Notes: generated by a model not told the origin, from the letters alone. A stretch of DNA of 17,905 nt from Streptosporangiaceae bacterium (GCA_030050125.1 JASIJN010000488.1:1-17905); one strand, 5' to 3'. Counted from the stretch's first letter, positions 1-7,399 are shown. A program made the numbers and translations.

Positions 1-119
1 GATGCGGCGGCGGCCACGCCCGGCCCGGCCGCCACCAGTAACGCCAGCGCTCCCGCCGTCGAAACGGTCGCCTTCACGGCTTGCTGCGCCATCGCCGTCG
101 AGAGCAGATTCCCGCGCAC
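1..119 (-). CDS. Secreted protein, N-terminal signal peptide only (partial)
   Basis: Reads leftward off the window edge; only 39 codons are visible. The start chosen is the GTG at 119-117, because GGGAGGGG lies about 5 nt upstream. An ATG ten codons further in (92-90) has no such site. The peptide begins MRGNLLSTAMAQQAVKATV and continues through a hydrophobic Ala/Leu/Val stretch into Gly-Pro-Gly-Val-Ala-Ala-Ala-Ala, which looks like an exported protein's signal peptide near its cleavage site. A TTA leucine codon lies at 41-39; TTA is rare in high-GC actinomycetes and in Streptomyces makes translation depend on the bldA tRNA. The mature domain lies outside the window, so no function can be given. 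Confidence 0.7.
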   Translation of the reverse strand, partial: MRGNLLSTAMAQQAVKATVSTAGALALLVAAGPGVAAAA

Positions 120-141
120 TCGCCCCTCCCCCGCTGGACCG

Positions 142-157
142 CCCAGCCCTGGCTGGG
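142..157. repeat. Inverted repeat CCCAGCC-CT-GGCTGGG
   Basis: Perfect 7-bp arms with a 2-bp spacer lie between the candidate promoter (179-207) and the ribosome binding site of the leftward gene at 119. It could be an operator, a leader hairpin, or the terminator of the GNAT gene ending at 268. The sequence does not decide between these. Confidence 0.45.
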
Positions 158-178
158 AAAGGCTGACCGCCAACTGCG

Positions 179-207
179 AAGCTAAACTCGGCTGACGGCG
201 AGGTAAA
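179..207 (-). promoter_or_regulatory. Candidate promoter for the leftward secreted-protein gene
   Basis: On the minus strand, TTTACC (207-202) and TAGCTT (184-179) are separated by exactly 17 bp, resembling a -35/-10 pair of the main vegetative sigma factor. Transcription would start near 172 and leave a leader of about 50 nt before the GTG at 119. The match to consensus is moderate. Confidence 0.4.
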
Positions 208-267
208 GCATGATTGGCCGCAATTTGCCCCTGGTACCCTCGGCGGCCATGGGCCGGACCTGTGCCA

Positions 268-786
268 TTAACCTGCGGCGGTCAGGTCGTGCTGCATCAG
301 CAGGGTGTCGATGAGGCGGCCGTGCTTGCGGCCGACGTTGCGCAGCCTGCCCGCGCCGGTGAAGCCGCACGCGCGGTGCAGCGCGATCGACGCCGGATCG
401 CCGCTGTCCGAGATGACCGCGATCATCTGTTCCACGCCGGCGAGCGCGCAGCGCCGCTGCAGCGCGCGGAGCAGCCGTCGGCCAAGTCCCGCTCCGGTAC
501 GGTCCGGAGCAAGGTAAACGGTGCTCTCCACGGTGTGCTGGTAGGCCGGCCTGGAACGCCACGGCGCCGCGTACGCGTAGCCGACCACCTCGCCGTCGCA
601 CTCGCACACCACGAACGGCAGGCCTCGCGCGGCGAGATCGTCGCGGGTCCGGCGCCAGTCCTCCGCCGTCGGGGGCGTGACCTCGAACGTGACGACGCTG
701 CTGGTGACGTAGTGGCCGAAGATCGCGGCGACGGCGTCGAGGTCACCGGGTGCCGCCGGGCGGATCACGGCGTCTGCAGCCTGCAC
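268..786 (-). CDS. GNAT acetyltransferase, phosphinothricin acetyltransferase-like
   Basis: A 172-aa single-domain GNAT enzyme, expected to move an acetyl group from acetyl-CoA to a small-molecule amine in the cytosol. It follows the Bar/PAT/MnaT pattern throughout: IRPA near residue 8, IFGHYV (22-27), VGYAYAAPWRSRPAY (68-82), the motif-A strand and acetyl-CoA loop ending GAGLG (98-102), then GF-x8-VGRKHGRLID (131-150). Bar-type enzymes are about 180 aa, so it is full length. Characterised relatives acetylate phosphinothricin, methionine sulfoximine or methionine sulfone. The true substrate here is not shown and may be an endogenous amino-acid analogue. The start is GTG 786-784, with GAGGG 3 nt upstream, a short spacing. 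It diverges from the XRE-cupin gene across an AT-rich palindrome, which suggests control by that regulator. Confidence 0.88.
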   Translation of the reverse strand: MQAADAVIRPAAPGDLDAVAAIFGHYVTSSVVTFEVTPPTAEDWRRTRDDLAARGLPFVVCECDGEVVGYAYAAPWRSRPAYQHTVESTVYLAPDRTGAGLGRRLLRALQRRCALAGVEQMIAVISDSGDPASIALHRACGFTGAGRLRNVGRKHGRLIDTLLMQHDLTAAG

Positions 787-805
787 GAACCCTCGGTTCC
801 CCTAT

Positions 806-821
806 AGTAGAAACTTCTACT
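806..821. promoter_or_regulatory. Operator-like palindrome AGTAGAA-AC-TTCTACT
   Basis: Perfect 7-bp arms with a 2-bp spacer sit in the divergent gap between the GNAT gene and the XRE-cupin gene. CTATAG hexamers flank them at 802-807 and 822-827. TANNNT hexamers overlap the arms in both directions: TACTAT 809-804 on the minus strand and TACTCT 818-823 on the plus strand. A protein bound here would cover both promoters. The neighbouring XRE-cupin protein is the obvious candidate binder; this is inferred from position. Confidence 0.6.
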
Positions 822-839
822 CTATAGAGGATGAGGTTA

Positions 840-1493
840 ATGGACCTGTCCTACCTCGGCAAGCGGATACAGGACCTGCGCGGTGAACGCGGCCTGACGC
901 TGCAGGATCTCGCCCGCGCGTCGTCGGTGAGCGTCAGCATGCTGTCCGCGGTCGAGCGCGGGCAGAAGGCGGCCACGGTGACCGTGCTCGACCGGATCGC
1001 CTCTGGCCTGGGCGTATCGCTCACCGCGCTGATCGCCGCAGCCGCCGGCAGCGAGGTGATAGTGCGCCGCGCGGCGGAGCAGGATGTGATCGAAGAACCC
1101 GGCGGCTGGCGGCGGACCATCCTCACGCCGGTGGTCGCCGGAGTGAACTTCGAGTGGATCCGCACCGTGCTGCCAGCGGGGTGCGACGCGGGCTGGTATC
1201 CCGCCTACGCGCCCGGCTCACACGAGTTCGTCGTCGTGGACAGCGGCAACCTGCGGCTGCGGCTGGACGGTCGCGAGATCGACCTCAACGCCGGCGACTC
1301 CGTTTACTTCGCCGCCGACGCCAGGCATGGCTATGCCAACCCCGGCACCGGCCCGTGCGCCTACCACGTGGCCGCGATCATCATGCGCCCCCGCCGCCGG
1401 AGCGCGGGATCCCCCGCGCCGATCCCGCCGGTGCGATATACCACCACGGGTGCGACACAAATGCCTGATCAGCCGGTTCGCGGGCGGACTTAA
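840..1493 (+). CDS. XRE-family regulator with C-terminal cupin
   Basis: A 217-aa protein. Residues about 5-60 form an XRE helix-turn-helix (LGKRIQDLRGERGLTLQDLA, then SVSMLSAVERGQ). Residues about 105-180 form a cupin_2 barrel with glycine-rich turns (APGSHEFVVVDSG, then LNAGDSVYFAADARHGYANPG). Family members bind operators as dimers and sense a small ligand through the cupin; several control nearby amine or amino-acid metabolism genes. The ATG at 840 is preferred because GAGG (827-830) lies 9 nt upstream. An in-frame ATG at 831 has no correctly spaced site, but it lies 7 nt after a TACTCT hexamer and could be a leaderless start. The Pro/Arg-rich tail after about residue 180 is outside known domains. 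It probably autoregulates and controls the divergent acetyltransferase. Confidence 0.88.
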   Translation: MDLSYLGKRIQDLRGERGLTLQDLARASSVSVSMLSAVERGQKAATVTVLDRIASGLGVSLTALIAAAAGSEVIVRRAAEQDVIEEPGGWRRTILTPVVAGVNFEWIRTVLPAGCDAGWYPAYAPGSHEFVVVDSGNLRLRLDGREIDLNAGDSVYFAADARHGYANPGTGPCAYHVAAIIMRPRRRSAGSPAPIPPVRYTTTGATQMPDQPVRGRT

Positions 1494-1522
1494 ACCATTC
1501 TGTTCCAAAAGCCACTTGACTG

Positions 1523-1528
1523 TACAAT
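1523..1528 (+). promoter_or_regulatory. Candidate -10 element (TACAAT) for the propeller gene
   Basis: TACAAT matches the -10 consensus at five of six positions and lies in the 103-bp gap between the XRE-cupin stop (1493) and the propeller start (1597). No convincing -35 is seen at 17 bp. A small hairpin, GCCCG (1557-1561) / CGGGC (1568-1572), would fall in the leader. Confidence 0.35.
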
Positions 1529-1596
1529 GTCGCCGTCAATGCCGACATGCGCCCGGGCCCGCAGGAACGGGCGTCTTGAAGGGACGGGTTCGCGGA

Positions 1597-2844
1597 ATGG
1601 CAGCACTGTGGCGGCGTATGGCTCGCATGCGGCTCCGGGCCGCGCTCATTGTCGGCACGGCCATCGCCCTGCCGGCGATCCTCATGGCTGGCCCGGCCCA
1701 GGCGGCGCTGTCCAGCGGGAACTGGACCGCCGCCACGCTTCCCGCCAACTTTGATCTTGTCAACGCCGCTCCCCTGTCCCCCGTGTCGTGCGTCAGGGGA
1801 ACGCAGTTCTGCGTGGTGGTGGCGGGCGATGACGCCGTCCTCGGCGTGAACGGCGTCATTGGCCAGGGCGACCTGGTGACCACGGACGGCGGGGCGAGCT
1901 GGACCGGTTACACCGACCTGCCGTCGGCGTCGATGACCGTGACCGCCATCTCCTGTCCCTCCGTCAGGGTCTGCTGGGCGGCCGGACCCGGGCCGTCGGA
2001 CCAGCCGGAGGTGGCCTCGAGTTCGGACGGCGGGCAGACCTGGACCCTGGCCACCCCGGCCGCCTGGGCGAGCGCGTCCTACAGCTGGGTACCGAACTCC
2101 GTCGACTGCGTCTCCGCATCCACGTGCTGGCTGGCCGGGACGACCTCGAACAGCACCCAGAACCCGGTCGTGGCCGAGACCGTCGACGGCGGCGCGACCT
2201 GGACGACCTTCTCCAACCTGCCAGCCGTCCCTCCCGACCCGAATGGCGATACGTACGGGCTGAACGGGATCTCCTGCATTTCGGCCCGCATCTGCGTATC
2301 GGTGGGCGGCGTCAACGGCGGCCCGGGGCCGGCCGCGGTGATCTCGACGACCAATGGAGGAGCCTCCTGGTCATTGTCGAACGATCAGTCGCTCGCCAGC
2401 GTTCAGCAGTTCTTCAGCGTGTCCTGCCTTCCGGGCCCATGGGGATTCGGTCCCGTGATATGCCAGGCCGCCGGATCGGCCCTGGAGGCCGCCGGGCCGG
2501 TCGAGCTCGTCTCGCGCGACGGCGGGAGCACCTGGAGCGGCCTGCAGACCTTCGGCGACACCGGCTGGCTGAACTCGATCTCGTGCGCCGGCATCCGGCA
2601 CTGCTGGGCGGCCGGTTCCGGCACGACCGTAGCCCTGGTGGGCACCGACAACGGCGGGGCTTCGTGGTCGACCGTGACCTCGGACACCAGCAACGAGGAC
2701 GGCAGCGTCTCCTGCGCGACGGCCGACTTCTGCGCCGCCACGACCGACGGTGCGCTGTGGGTAACCAGCAACGACGGCGGGCTCGACGGTGCCGCGCGCG
2801 ACTTCGCTGACGGCGGGCCGCTGGCTGGCTGGTCGCGCGGCTAG
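1597..2844 (+). CDS. Secreted seven-bladed beta-propeller, BNR/Ycf48-like repeats
   Basis: A 415-aa exported protein. An Arg-rich n-region, hydrophobic core and AQA|A site near residue 36 give a clear signal peptide. The mature part holds seven repeats of about 45-55 aa. Each has a cysteine pair of the type SC-x(5-12)-C, often followed by W and AG, then a turn of the type DGG-x-x-W or NGG-A-S-W that recalls BNR/Asp-box and Ycf48-like propellers. All 14 mature cysteines fall in these pairs, which suggests one disulfide per blade. The seventh blade lacks its own final strand; the N-terminal SGNWTAATLP has that strand's sequence and probably closes the ring. ATG 1597 was chosen because it leaves a normal signal peptide and GGGACGGG lies 8 nt upstream. 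No catalytic sialidase residues are visible; a binding role outside the membrane is likelier. The ligand is unknown. Confidence 0.85.
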   Translation: MAALWRRMARMRLRAALIVGTAIALPAILMAGPAQAALSSGNWTAATLPANFDLVNAAPLSPVSCVRGTQFCVVVAGDDAVLGVNGVIGQGDLVTTDGGASWTGYTDLPSASMTVTAISCPSVRVCWAAGPGPSDQPEVASSSDGGQTWTLATPAAWASASYSWVPNSVDCVSASTCWLAGTTSNSTQNPVVAETVDGGATWTTFSNLPAVPPDPNGDTYGLNGISCISARICVSVGGVNGGPGPAAVISTTNGGASWSLSNDQSLASVQQFFSVSCLPGPWGFGPVICQAAGSALEAAGPVELVSRDGGSTWSGLQTFGDTGWLNSISCAGIRHCWAAGSGTTVALVGTDNGGASWSTVTSDTSNEDGSVSCATADFCAATTDGALWVTSNDGGLDGAARDFADGGPLAGWSRG

Positions 2845-3734
2845 GCGGCCCAGGTGGCGCGCCGGTTCAGCAGCCAGATCGTGGCGCCGAGCGCGGCTGC
2901 GGCGAGTGCGACGAAAATGCCGGCCTCGATGAACTGGAAGGGCCAGAACCGGTCGGCGGGCTGGTAGGTGACGAGGTTGCCGTTGACGCCCAGCACCAAG
3001 TCGCCGATGCGGCCGGTGATCTGCGGCGTGAAGCCGATGCCGTAGCCGCAGAACCCGTTCATGCAGGTGGCCGGGATCTTCATGGTCAGCGGGGTCATGA
3101 AGTGGTCGCGGAAGATGAACTCGACCACGAGCCGGATGGCCAGCCACGGGACGAACGCGGCGACCATGGCCGGGATGCTGCGGCGTATCAGCAGCCCGGC
3201 CAGCACCGCGAACCCGAACGCGCACAGGATGTAGGCGGTGAGGACCAGGCCCTCGAAGTCGTAGGCGTTGTGCAGCAGATGGCCGGTGATCCGGTCCATC
3301 GGCGCGCGGTACCAGGTGATCACCGCGGTCATCGCCGCGCCGAGGACGATGAGCCCGCCGGTGACCAGGGCCAGCTTGGTGGCCAGCCACCGGGCCCGGG
3401 GGACGGTCTGGCTCCAGGCCAGGCGCCAGGTGCCGTATTCGAGTTCCCTGGCTATCAGCGACCCGCCGACCAGGACGCCGATCAGCCCGGGGACGATCAG
3501 CGCGACGGACCAGAACGCGATGTTGACCTCGGAGCCGAACTCGTTCCTGAACGTGTTGAGCCCTGCCGGGCAGGAGAGGCCCTGGCTGCGGGCCAGGCAG
3601 GCGCCCGGGACGTCGTTGCCGAGCGCCGTGCGCATCGAGGTGCCCAGGATGACCGCGTACACCGCGAGGGCGGCGAGCAGGGCCAGGCAGGATATCGCCT
3701 GGCCGCGGTGCTGTCGCCAGCTGACCCAGATCAT
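2841..3734 (-). CDS. ABC-2 type transporter permease
   Basis: A 297-aa integral membrane protein with six hydrophobic segments, at about residues 12-34, 70-95, 115-142, 161-183, 186-208 and 268-289. A segment containing ELEYGTWRLAWSQTVPRARW after the second membrane helix is typical of ABC-2 exporter permeases encoded beside GntR/ATPase pairs. The predicted external loops carry cysteines at 46, 55, 224 and 229. The ATG (3734-3732) overlaps the TGA of the ATPase in ATGA, so the two are translationally coupled and should form one exporter. The stop codon shares the tetramer CTAG (2841-2844) with the convergent propeller gene. The substrate is unknown; such systems often answer to cell-envelope stress or peptide antibiotics. 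Confidence 0.87.
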   Translation of the reverse strand: MIWVSWRQHRGQAISCLALLAALAVYAVILGTSMRTALGNDVPGACLARSQGLSCPAGLNTFRNEFGSEVNIAFWSVALIVPGLIGVLVGGSLIARELEYGTWRLAWSQTVPRARWLATKLALVTGGLIVLGAAMTAVITWYRAPMDRITGHLLHNAYDFEGLVLTAYILCAFGFAVLAGLLIRRSIPAMVAAFVPWLAIRLVVEFIFRDHFMTPLTMKIPATCMNGFCGYGIGFTPQITGRIGDLVLGVNGNLVTYQPADRFWPFQFIEAGIFVALAAAALGATIWLLNRRATWAA

Positions 3735-4690
3735 CGTGTGACCGCCTTCGTGCTCGGCCCGGGCCGCCCGGCGGCCAGAGCAGGGTTGCCGGTGGATGCT
3801 GTGGCGGGCGGGCGCTGCAGGTAGCCCATCACCAGTTGCTCGAAGCTCACCGGGTCGGCCTGCCATCCGGCGCGGCCCTGCGCCGCCAGCTCGTCCGGAT
3901 CGGCGCGCACCAGCAGGACGGAGTGCCGGTCGCTGTCGGTGCGGAGGATGACCTGCCCGGGCAGTTCGGCGTCCGGGGTCGCGCGGGGCACGGTGAGCAG
4001 CCGGTGCCCGGCGATCAGGTCGTCGGCGGGGCCGGCGATCTGTACGTGCCCGCCGGCCAGGACGATCAGCCAGTCGCAGAACCGTTCCAGTTCCGAGACC
4101 ACGTGCGAAGAGATCAAGAAGGTCAGGGCGTGGTCCGCGGCCGAGGCCATGACGTCGCGCATGAACTCCAGCCGGGCGACGGGGTCGAGGCTGGAGACCG
4201 GCTCGTCGAGCACGAGCAGCGGCGCGCGCTTGGCCAGCGCCATGGTCAGCGAGACCTGGGCCTGCTGCCCGCCGGACAGCCGCCTGACCTTGCGGTTGAG
4301 CGGGATGCCCAGCGCCTCCACCCGCGCCGTGGCCAGCTCCTGATCCCAGCCGGGGTTCATCGCCCGGCCCAGGTGGAACATGTCCGCGACGGTGAAGTCG
4401 CGGTACAGCGGGTGGTCCTGGGCGACGTAGCCGACCCGGGCCAGCGTCTGCGCCGTGCCGGCGCGTGAGGTCTCGCCGAAAACCGACACCTGGCCCTCGG
4501 TTGGCGCGAGCAGCCCGATGATCATTTCCAGCAGGGTGGTCTTGCCCGCGCCATTCGGGCCGACCAGCGCGGCCACCGCGCCGACGGGCACCTCGACCGT
4601 GCAGTCCCGCAGCCCCCACACCTTGCCGTAGCGCCTGCCGAGGCGCTCGGCACGCAGTGCCGGGACGCCGCCGGCCTCGTGTTCGGCCAT
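3731..4690 (-). CDS. ABC transporter ATP-binding protein
   Basis: A 319-aa nucleotide-binding subunit with all the standard motifs: Walker A GPNGAGKTT (44-52), Q-loop YVAQD (Gln91), signature LSGGQ (138-142), Walker B LLVLDEP (158-164) and the H-loop His in SSH (195). Residues after about 220 form an accessory domain common in exporters of this class, ending in a Pro/Ala-rich tail. It would energise the adjacent six-helix permease. The ATG at 4690 overlaps the GntR stop by one base (TGATG), and its own TGA overlaps the permease start (ATGA), so the three genes form one tight operon. The family resembles YtrB and related ATPases; the substrate cannot be read from the sequence. Confidence 0.93.
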   Translation of the reverse strand: MAEHEAGGVPALRAERLGRRYGKVWGLRDCTVEVPVGAVAALVGPNGAGKTTLLEMIIGLLAPTEGQVSVFGETSRAGTAQTLARVGYVAQDHPLYRDFTVADMFHLGRAMNPGWDQELATARVEALGIPLNRKVRRLSGGQQAQVSLTMALAKRAPLLVLDEPVSSLDPVARLEFMRDVMASAADHALTFLISSHVVSELERFCDWLIVLAGGHVQIAGPADDLIAGHRLLTVPRATPDAELPGQVILRTDSDRHSVLLVRADPDELAAQGRAGWQADPVSFEQLVMGYLQRPPATASTGNPALAAGRPGPSTKAVTR

Positions 4691-5079
4691 CAGACCCTCT
4701 CTTTCCGCATGTCGTGACGGGCCACGGCGATCAGCGCTGTCACCGCTTCGTCATCGAGGCCGGCCGCTTCCGCGTCGCGCAGCCATCTCTCCAGCGACTC
4801 CCGCAGGGCCGCATGTGCCTCGGGCACGGCCGGGGATCCCGTGGCGGTGATGAATGTCCCCTGGCCGGGCCGGCCGCTGGCGAGCCCTTCGTGCTCCAGC
4901 TGCCGGTATGCCTTGACGACCGTGTTCGGGTTGATCACCAGGTCGGCGGCGACGTCCTTGACCGTCGGCAGGCGGTCACCCTGCTGCAGGTAGCCCAGCA
5001 GCAGCGACTGCCGCACCTGGTGCACCAGCTGGAGGTAGGGAGGGACGCCGGAGGACCCGTCGAGCCGGAACCGGAACAT
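4690..5079 (-). CDS. GntR-family regulator, YtrA type
   Basis: A 129-aa protein consisting of a GntR winged helix (about residues 12-78) and a short helical dimerisation tail, with no ligand-binding domain. The recognition region QGDRLPTVKDVAADLVINP and the following NTVVKAYRQLEHEGL, then GRPGQGTFI in the wing, are diagnostic. This size and architecture define the YtrA subfamily, whose members normally repress an operon of their own gene with an ABC exporter, as seen here. ATG 5079 is supported by GGAAGAAG about 4 nt upstream. It is first in the operon and its stop overlaps the ATPase start. An inverted repeat at its promoter (5099-5124) is the likely operator. What relieves repression is not known. 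Confidence 0.92.
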   Translation of the reverse strand: MFRFRLDGSSGVPPYLQLVHQVRQSLLLGYLQQGDRLPTVKDVAADLVINPNTVVKAYRQLEHEGLASGRPGQGTFITATGSPAVPEAHAALRESLERWLRDAEAAGLDDEAVTALIAVARHDMRKERV

Positions 5080-5098
5080 CGGTCTTCTTCCATCATGA

Positions 5099-5129
5099 CG
5101 TTATTCTATGATGATGGTATAACGGTAAA
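5099..5129 (-). promoter_or_regulatory. Operator/promoter of the GntR-ABC operon
   Basis: Inverted repeat CGTTAT (5099-5104) / ATAACG (5119-5124), perfect 6-bp arms with a 14-bp spacer. On the minus strand TTTACC (5129-5124) and TAGAAT (5108-5103), 15 bp apart, are the best -35/-10 candidates, so the repeat overlaps both. ATGATG repeats fill the spacer, and CATCAT (5091-5096) is their inverted partner. The position fits autorepression by the YtrA-type regulator; the binding is inferred. Confidence 0.55.
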
Positions 5130-5213
5130 GCGAACGCCCGCCGCGGTCAAGCTGTCCATCCCGGCGGTTCCGGTTCGTCGTCTGGTCGTAGCCGCCGTAT
5201 CCAGGAAGGCGGA

Positions 5214-5237
5214 TGACGCCGAGCGTGGCCGGCGTCA
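5214..5237 (-). terminator. Stem-loop downstream of helR
   Basis: TGACGCCG (5214-5221) and CGGCGTCA (5230-5237) form a perfect 8-bp stem with an 8-nt loop, starting 8 nt after the helR stop codon. No T-run follows, as is usual for actinomycete terminators. It separates helR from the GntR-ABC operon downstream. Confidence 0.65.
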
Positions 5238-5245
5238 GGAACTCG

Positions 5246-7399
5246 TCAGGAACTCGTGAGGATGACCAGTTGCTGGGTAGCCCGGGTCATCGCGACGTAG
5301 CGGTCGACCGCTCCCTCGATGCCCTCGCCGAACGCCTCTGGGCCGACGAGGACGACCAGGTCGAACTCGAGTCCCTTCGACAGTTCCGGGGTCAGCGACC
5401 GGACGCGGGACGTCGCCGGGAACGCGGGATCGCCGATGACGCACGCGGTCCCCTCGGCATGCGCGGCGAGCCATCTGTCGAGGATCGAAGCCAGGTCCGA
5501 GGCACGCCCCCCTGTGACGGGGAGCCCGGTGCTGCGGATGGAGACCGGCACGTTGGCGTCGGGGACCACGGCCCGGATGACCGGCTCGGCCTCCGCCATG
5601 ACCTCTTGGGGCGTCCGGTAGTTGATGCCCAGGGAGGCCAGGTTGACCTGGCCGAGCCCGATCCGCTCGAGCCGTTCCTGCCACGACTGCGCGAACCCGT
5701 GCCTGGCCTGGGTACGGTCCCCCACGATGGTGAAGCTCCGGGACGGGCAGCGCAGCAGCAGCATCTGCCACTGTGCGTCCGTCAGTTCCTGAGCCTCGTC
5801 CACGACGATGTGCGCGAACGGGCCGGCCAGCCGGTCGGGGTCGGCGGCGGGCAGCGCGGCCTCGTCGACCAGGGCGTCCTGGAAGTCCTCGCCGCGCAGC
5901 ATCGTCACCAGGCCGACGCTGTACTCGTCGTCGTCGACCTCCCTGAGGTCGTCGATGACCCTGTCCATGTGCTCGCGCTCGGCGGCGACGGCGGCGTCGT
6001 GCCGGCGCTTCCGCAATGACGCCTCCGGGTCGCCGAGCCGCTGCCGTGCCGCGTCCAGGAGCGGCAAGTCGGACACCGTCCAGGCCTGAGCGTCCGCGCG
6101 CTGCAGTTTCTCAACCTCATCGGGGCCGAGCCAGGGAGCGCACAGGCGCAGGTAGGCGGGTACCGACCACAGGTCCGCGACGAGGTCGGCCGCTTCGATC
6201 AGCGGCCATGCCCGGTTGACGGCCGTGCGCAGCCCGGCGTTGCCCAGCAGCGACCTGCGGAACAGGTCAGCCGGGACATCGTCCTGCCGGGAGTCCATCA
6301 GGATCGTGACCAGCGCCTCCCAGATCTCGTCGCGCGCCTCGTTGTGCGGGGTACCGGGATCTGGGGCCTCGAACGCCTCGGCCCAGTCGTCGGCGCTCAG
6401 CCAGACGTCGGACCAGTGGGTCTCGACCGTCATCCCGGCGGAAGGTACTCGCTCGTAGAACCTGACGGCCGTCTCGATCGCCTGCACCCAGTCCGCGGAC
6501 GACTTCAGCCGGGCCACGGCCGGGTCGGCCTCGGCCGCCGCCGCGGCTCCCTCGGCGACCAGGTCCCGCAGCGTGCAGGTCTGCACGCCGTCCTCGCCGA
6601 GGCTCGGCAGCACGTCGGCGACGTAGGCCAGGTAGGGCTGGTGCGGGCCGACGATCAGCACGCCGCCCCGGCGGTCGTCCAGGCGAGGGTCGCCGTAGAG
6701 GAGGTAGGCGGCGCGGTGCAGCGCGACGACGGTCTTCCCCGTGCCCGGGCCGCCGTCGACGACGAGCGCGCCGCGCGATCCCGCGCGGATGATGGCGTCC
6801 TGGTCCGCCTGGATCGTGCCGAGCACGTCCCGCATCCGGGCCGACCGGCTGGCGCCCAGGCTGGCGATGAAGGCGGACTGGTCGTCGAGCGCGGCGTGCC
6901 CTTCCAGCCCGTCCGGGGTGAACACCTCGTCCCAGTAGTCGCTGACCCGGCCGCGGGTCCAGCGATACCTGCGCCGGCTGGCCAGGCCCATCGGGTTGGC
7001 GTGGGTCGCCCCGAAGAACGGCTCGGCCGCGGGAGAACGCCAGTCGACCAGCAGCCGCCGGCCCGCGCCGTCGGTGAGGCCGAGCCGGCCGATGTACACC
7101 GGCTCGCGGTGGTCCGCGCTGACCATGCGTCCCAGGCACAGGTCCAGGCCGAAGCGCCTCAGGACGCGCAGGCGGGCGGTCAGCCGGTGGATCTCCAGGT
7201 CCCGGTCCAGCGCCGCCCGGCCCAGGCCGCCCGGCGCCTTGCGCTCGGCGTCGAGGCGGCCGGACAGGTCGGCGATCGACTGCCCCAGGCTCTCCGCGAC
7301 GGCCGCGAAGTGCCGCTCGTCGCCGGCGATCAGCGCCGGGTCGGCCTTGGGGGCGAGGCGGTCGGGAAGGTCAAACGCGCTGGTCGCCAGCGGGTTCAC
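5246..7399 (-). CDS. helR: HelR, HelD-like RNA polymerase recycling ATPase
   Basis: A 717-aa superfamily-1 helicase-like ATPase. Visible are an N-terminal helical arm, Walker A GGPGTGKT (216-223), Walker B VVDEAQELTDAQW (about 532-544), a GDRTQ motif and a C-terminal UvrD-like segment ending YVAMTRATQQLVIL. HelR/HelD proteins insert arms into RNA polymerase and eject nucleic acid; actinobacterial HelR can also displace bound rifamycin and give tolerance. GTG 7399 is the start because GGAGGG lies 7 nt upstream and the product begins MNPLATSAFDLPDRL as I recall for relatives. An in-frame ATG at 7480 has no ribosome binding site. A rifamycin-associated element lies about 185 nt upstream, strongly supporting HelR over a generic DNA helicase. 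The stop lies in a tandem copy of CGTCAGGAACT (5233-5254). Confidence 0.9.
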   Translation of the reverse strand: MNPLATSAFDLPDRLAPKADPALIAGDERHFAAVAESLGQSIADLSGRLDAERKAPGGLGRAALDRDLEIHRLTARLRVLRRFGLDLCLGRMVSADHREPVYIGRLGLTDGAGRRLLVDWRSPAAEPFFGATHANPMGLASRRRYRWTRGRVSDYWDEVFTPDGLEGHAALDDQSAFIASLGASRSARMRDVLGTIQADQDAIIRAGSRGALVVDGGPGTGKTVVALHRAAYLLYGDPRLDDRRGGVLIVGPHQPYLAYVADVLPSLGEDGVQTCTLRDLVAEGAAAAAEADPAVARLKSSADWVQAIETAVRFYERVPSAGMTVETHWSDVWLSADDWAEAFEAPDPGTPHNEARDEIWEALVTILMDSRQDDVPADLFRRSLLGNAGLRTAVNRAWPLIEAADLVADLWSVPAYLRLCAPWLGPDEVEKLQRADAQAWTVSDLPLLDAARQRLGDPEASLRKRRHDAAVAAEREHMDRVIDDLREVDDDEYSVGLVTMLRGEDFQDALVDEAALPAADPDRLAGPFAHIVVDEAQELTDAQWQMLLLRCPSRSFTIVGDRTQARHGFAQSWQERLERIGLGQVNLASLGINYRTPQEVMAEAEPVIRAVVPDANVPVSIRSTGLPVTGGRASDLASILDRWLAAHAEGTACVIGDPAFPATSRVRSLTPELSKGLEFDLVVLVGPEAFGEGIEGAVDRYVAMTRATQQLVILTSS

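Noticed and set aside
1597..2844. Sialidase or neuraminidase function for the Asp-box-like propeller
   Set aside because: The seven repeats lack the arginine triad and other catalytic residues of sialidases, and the regular cysteine pairs point to a different propeller family.
3102..3824. A 240-codon plus-strand frame opposite the ABC genes
   Set aside because: Runs antisense to the permease and ATPase, which carry all family motifs; its product is Asp/Gly/Gln-rich without domain features.
5233..5254. A tandem CGTCAGGAACT repeat as a possible attachment site
   Set aside because: Just two 11-bp copies at the helR stop codon, with no integrase, tRNA or second copy elsewhere; more likely a local slippage duplication.
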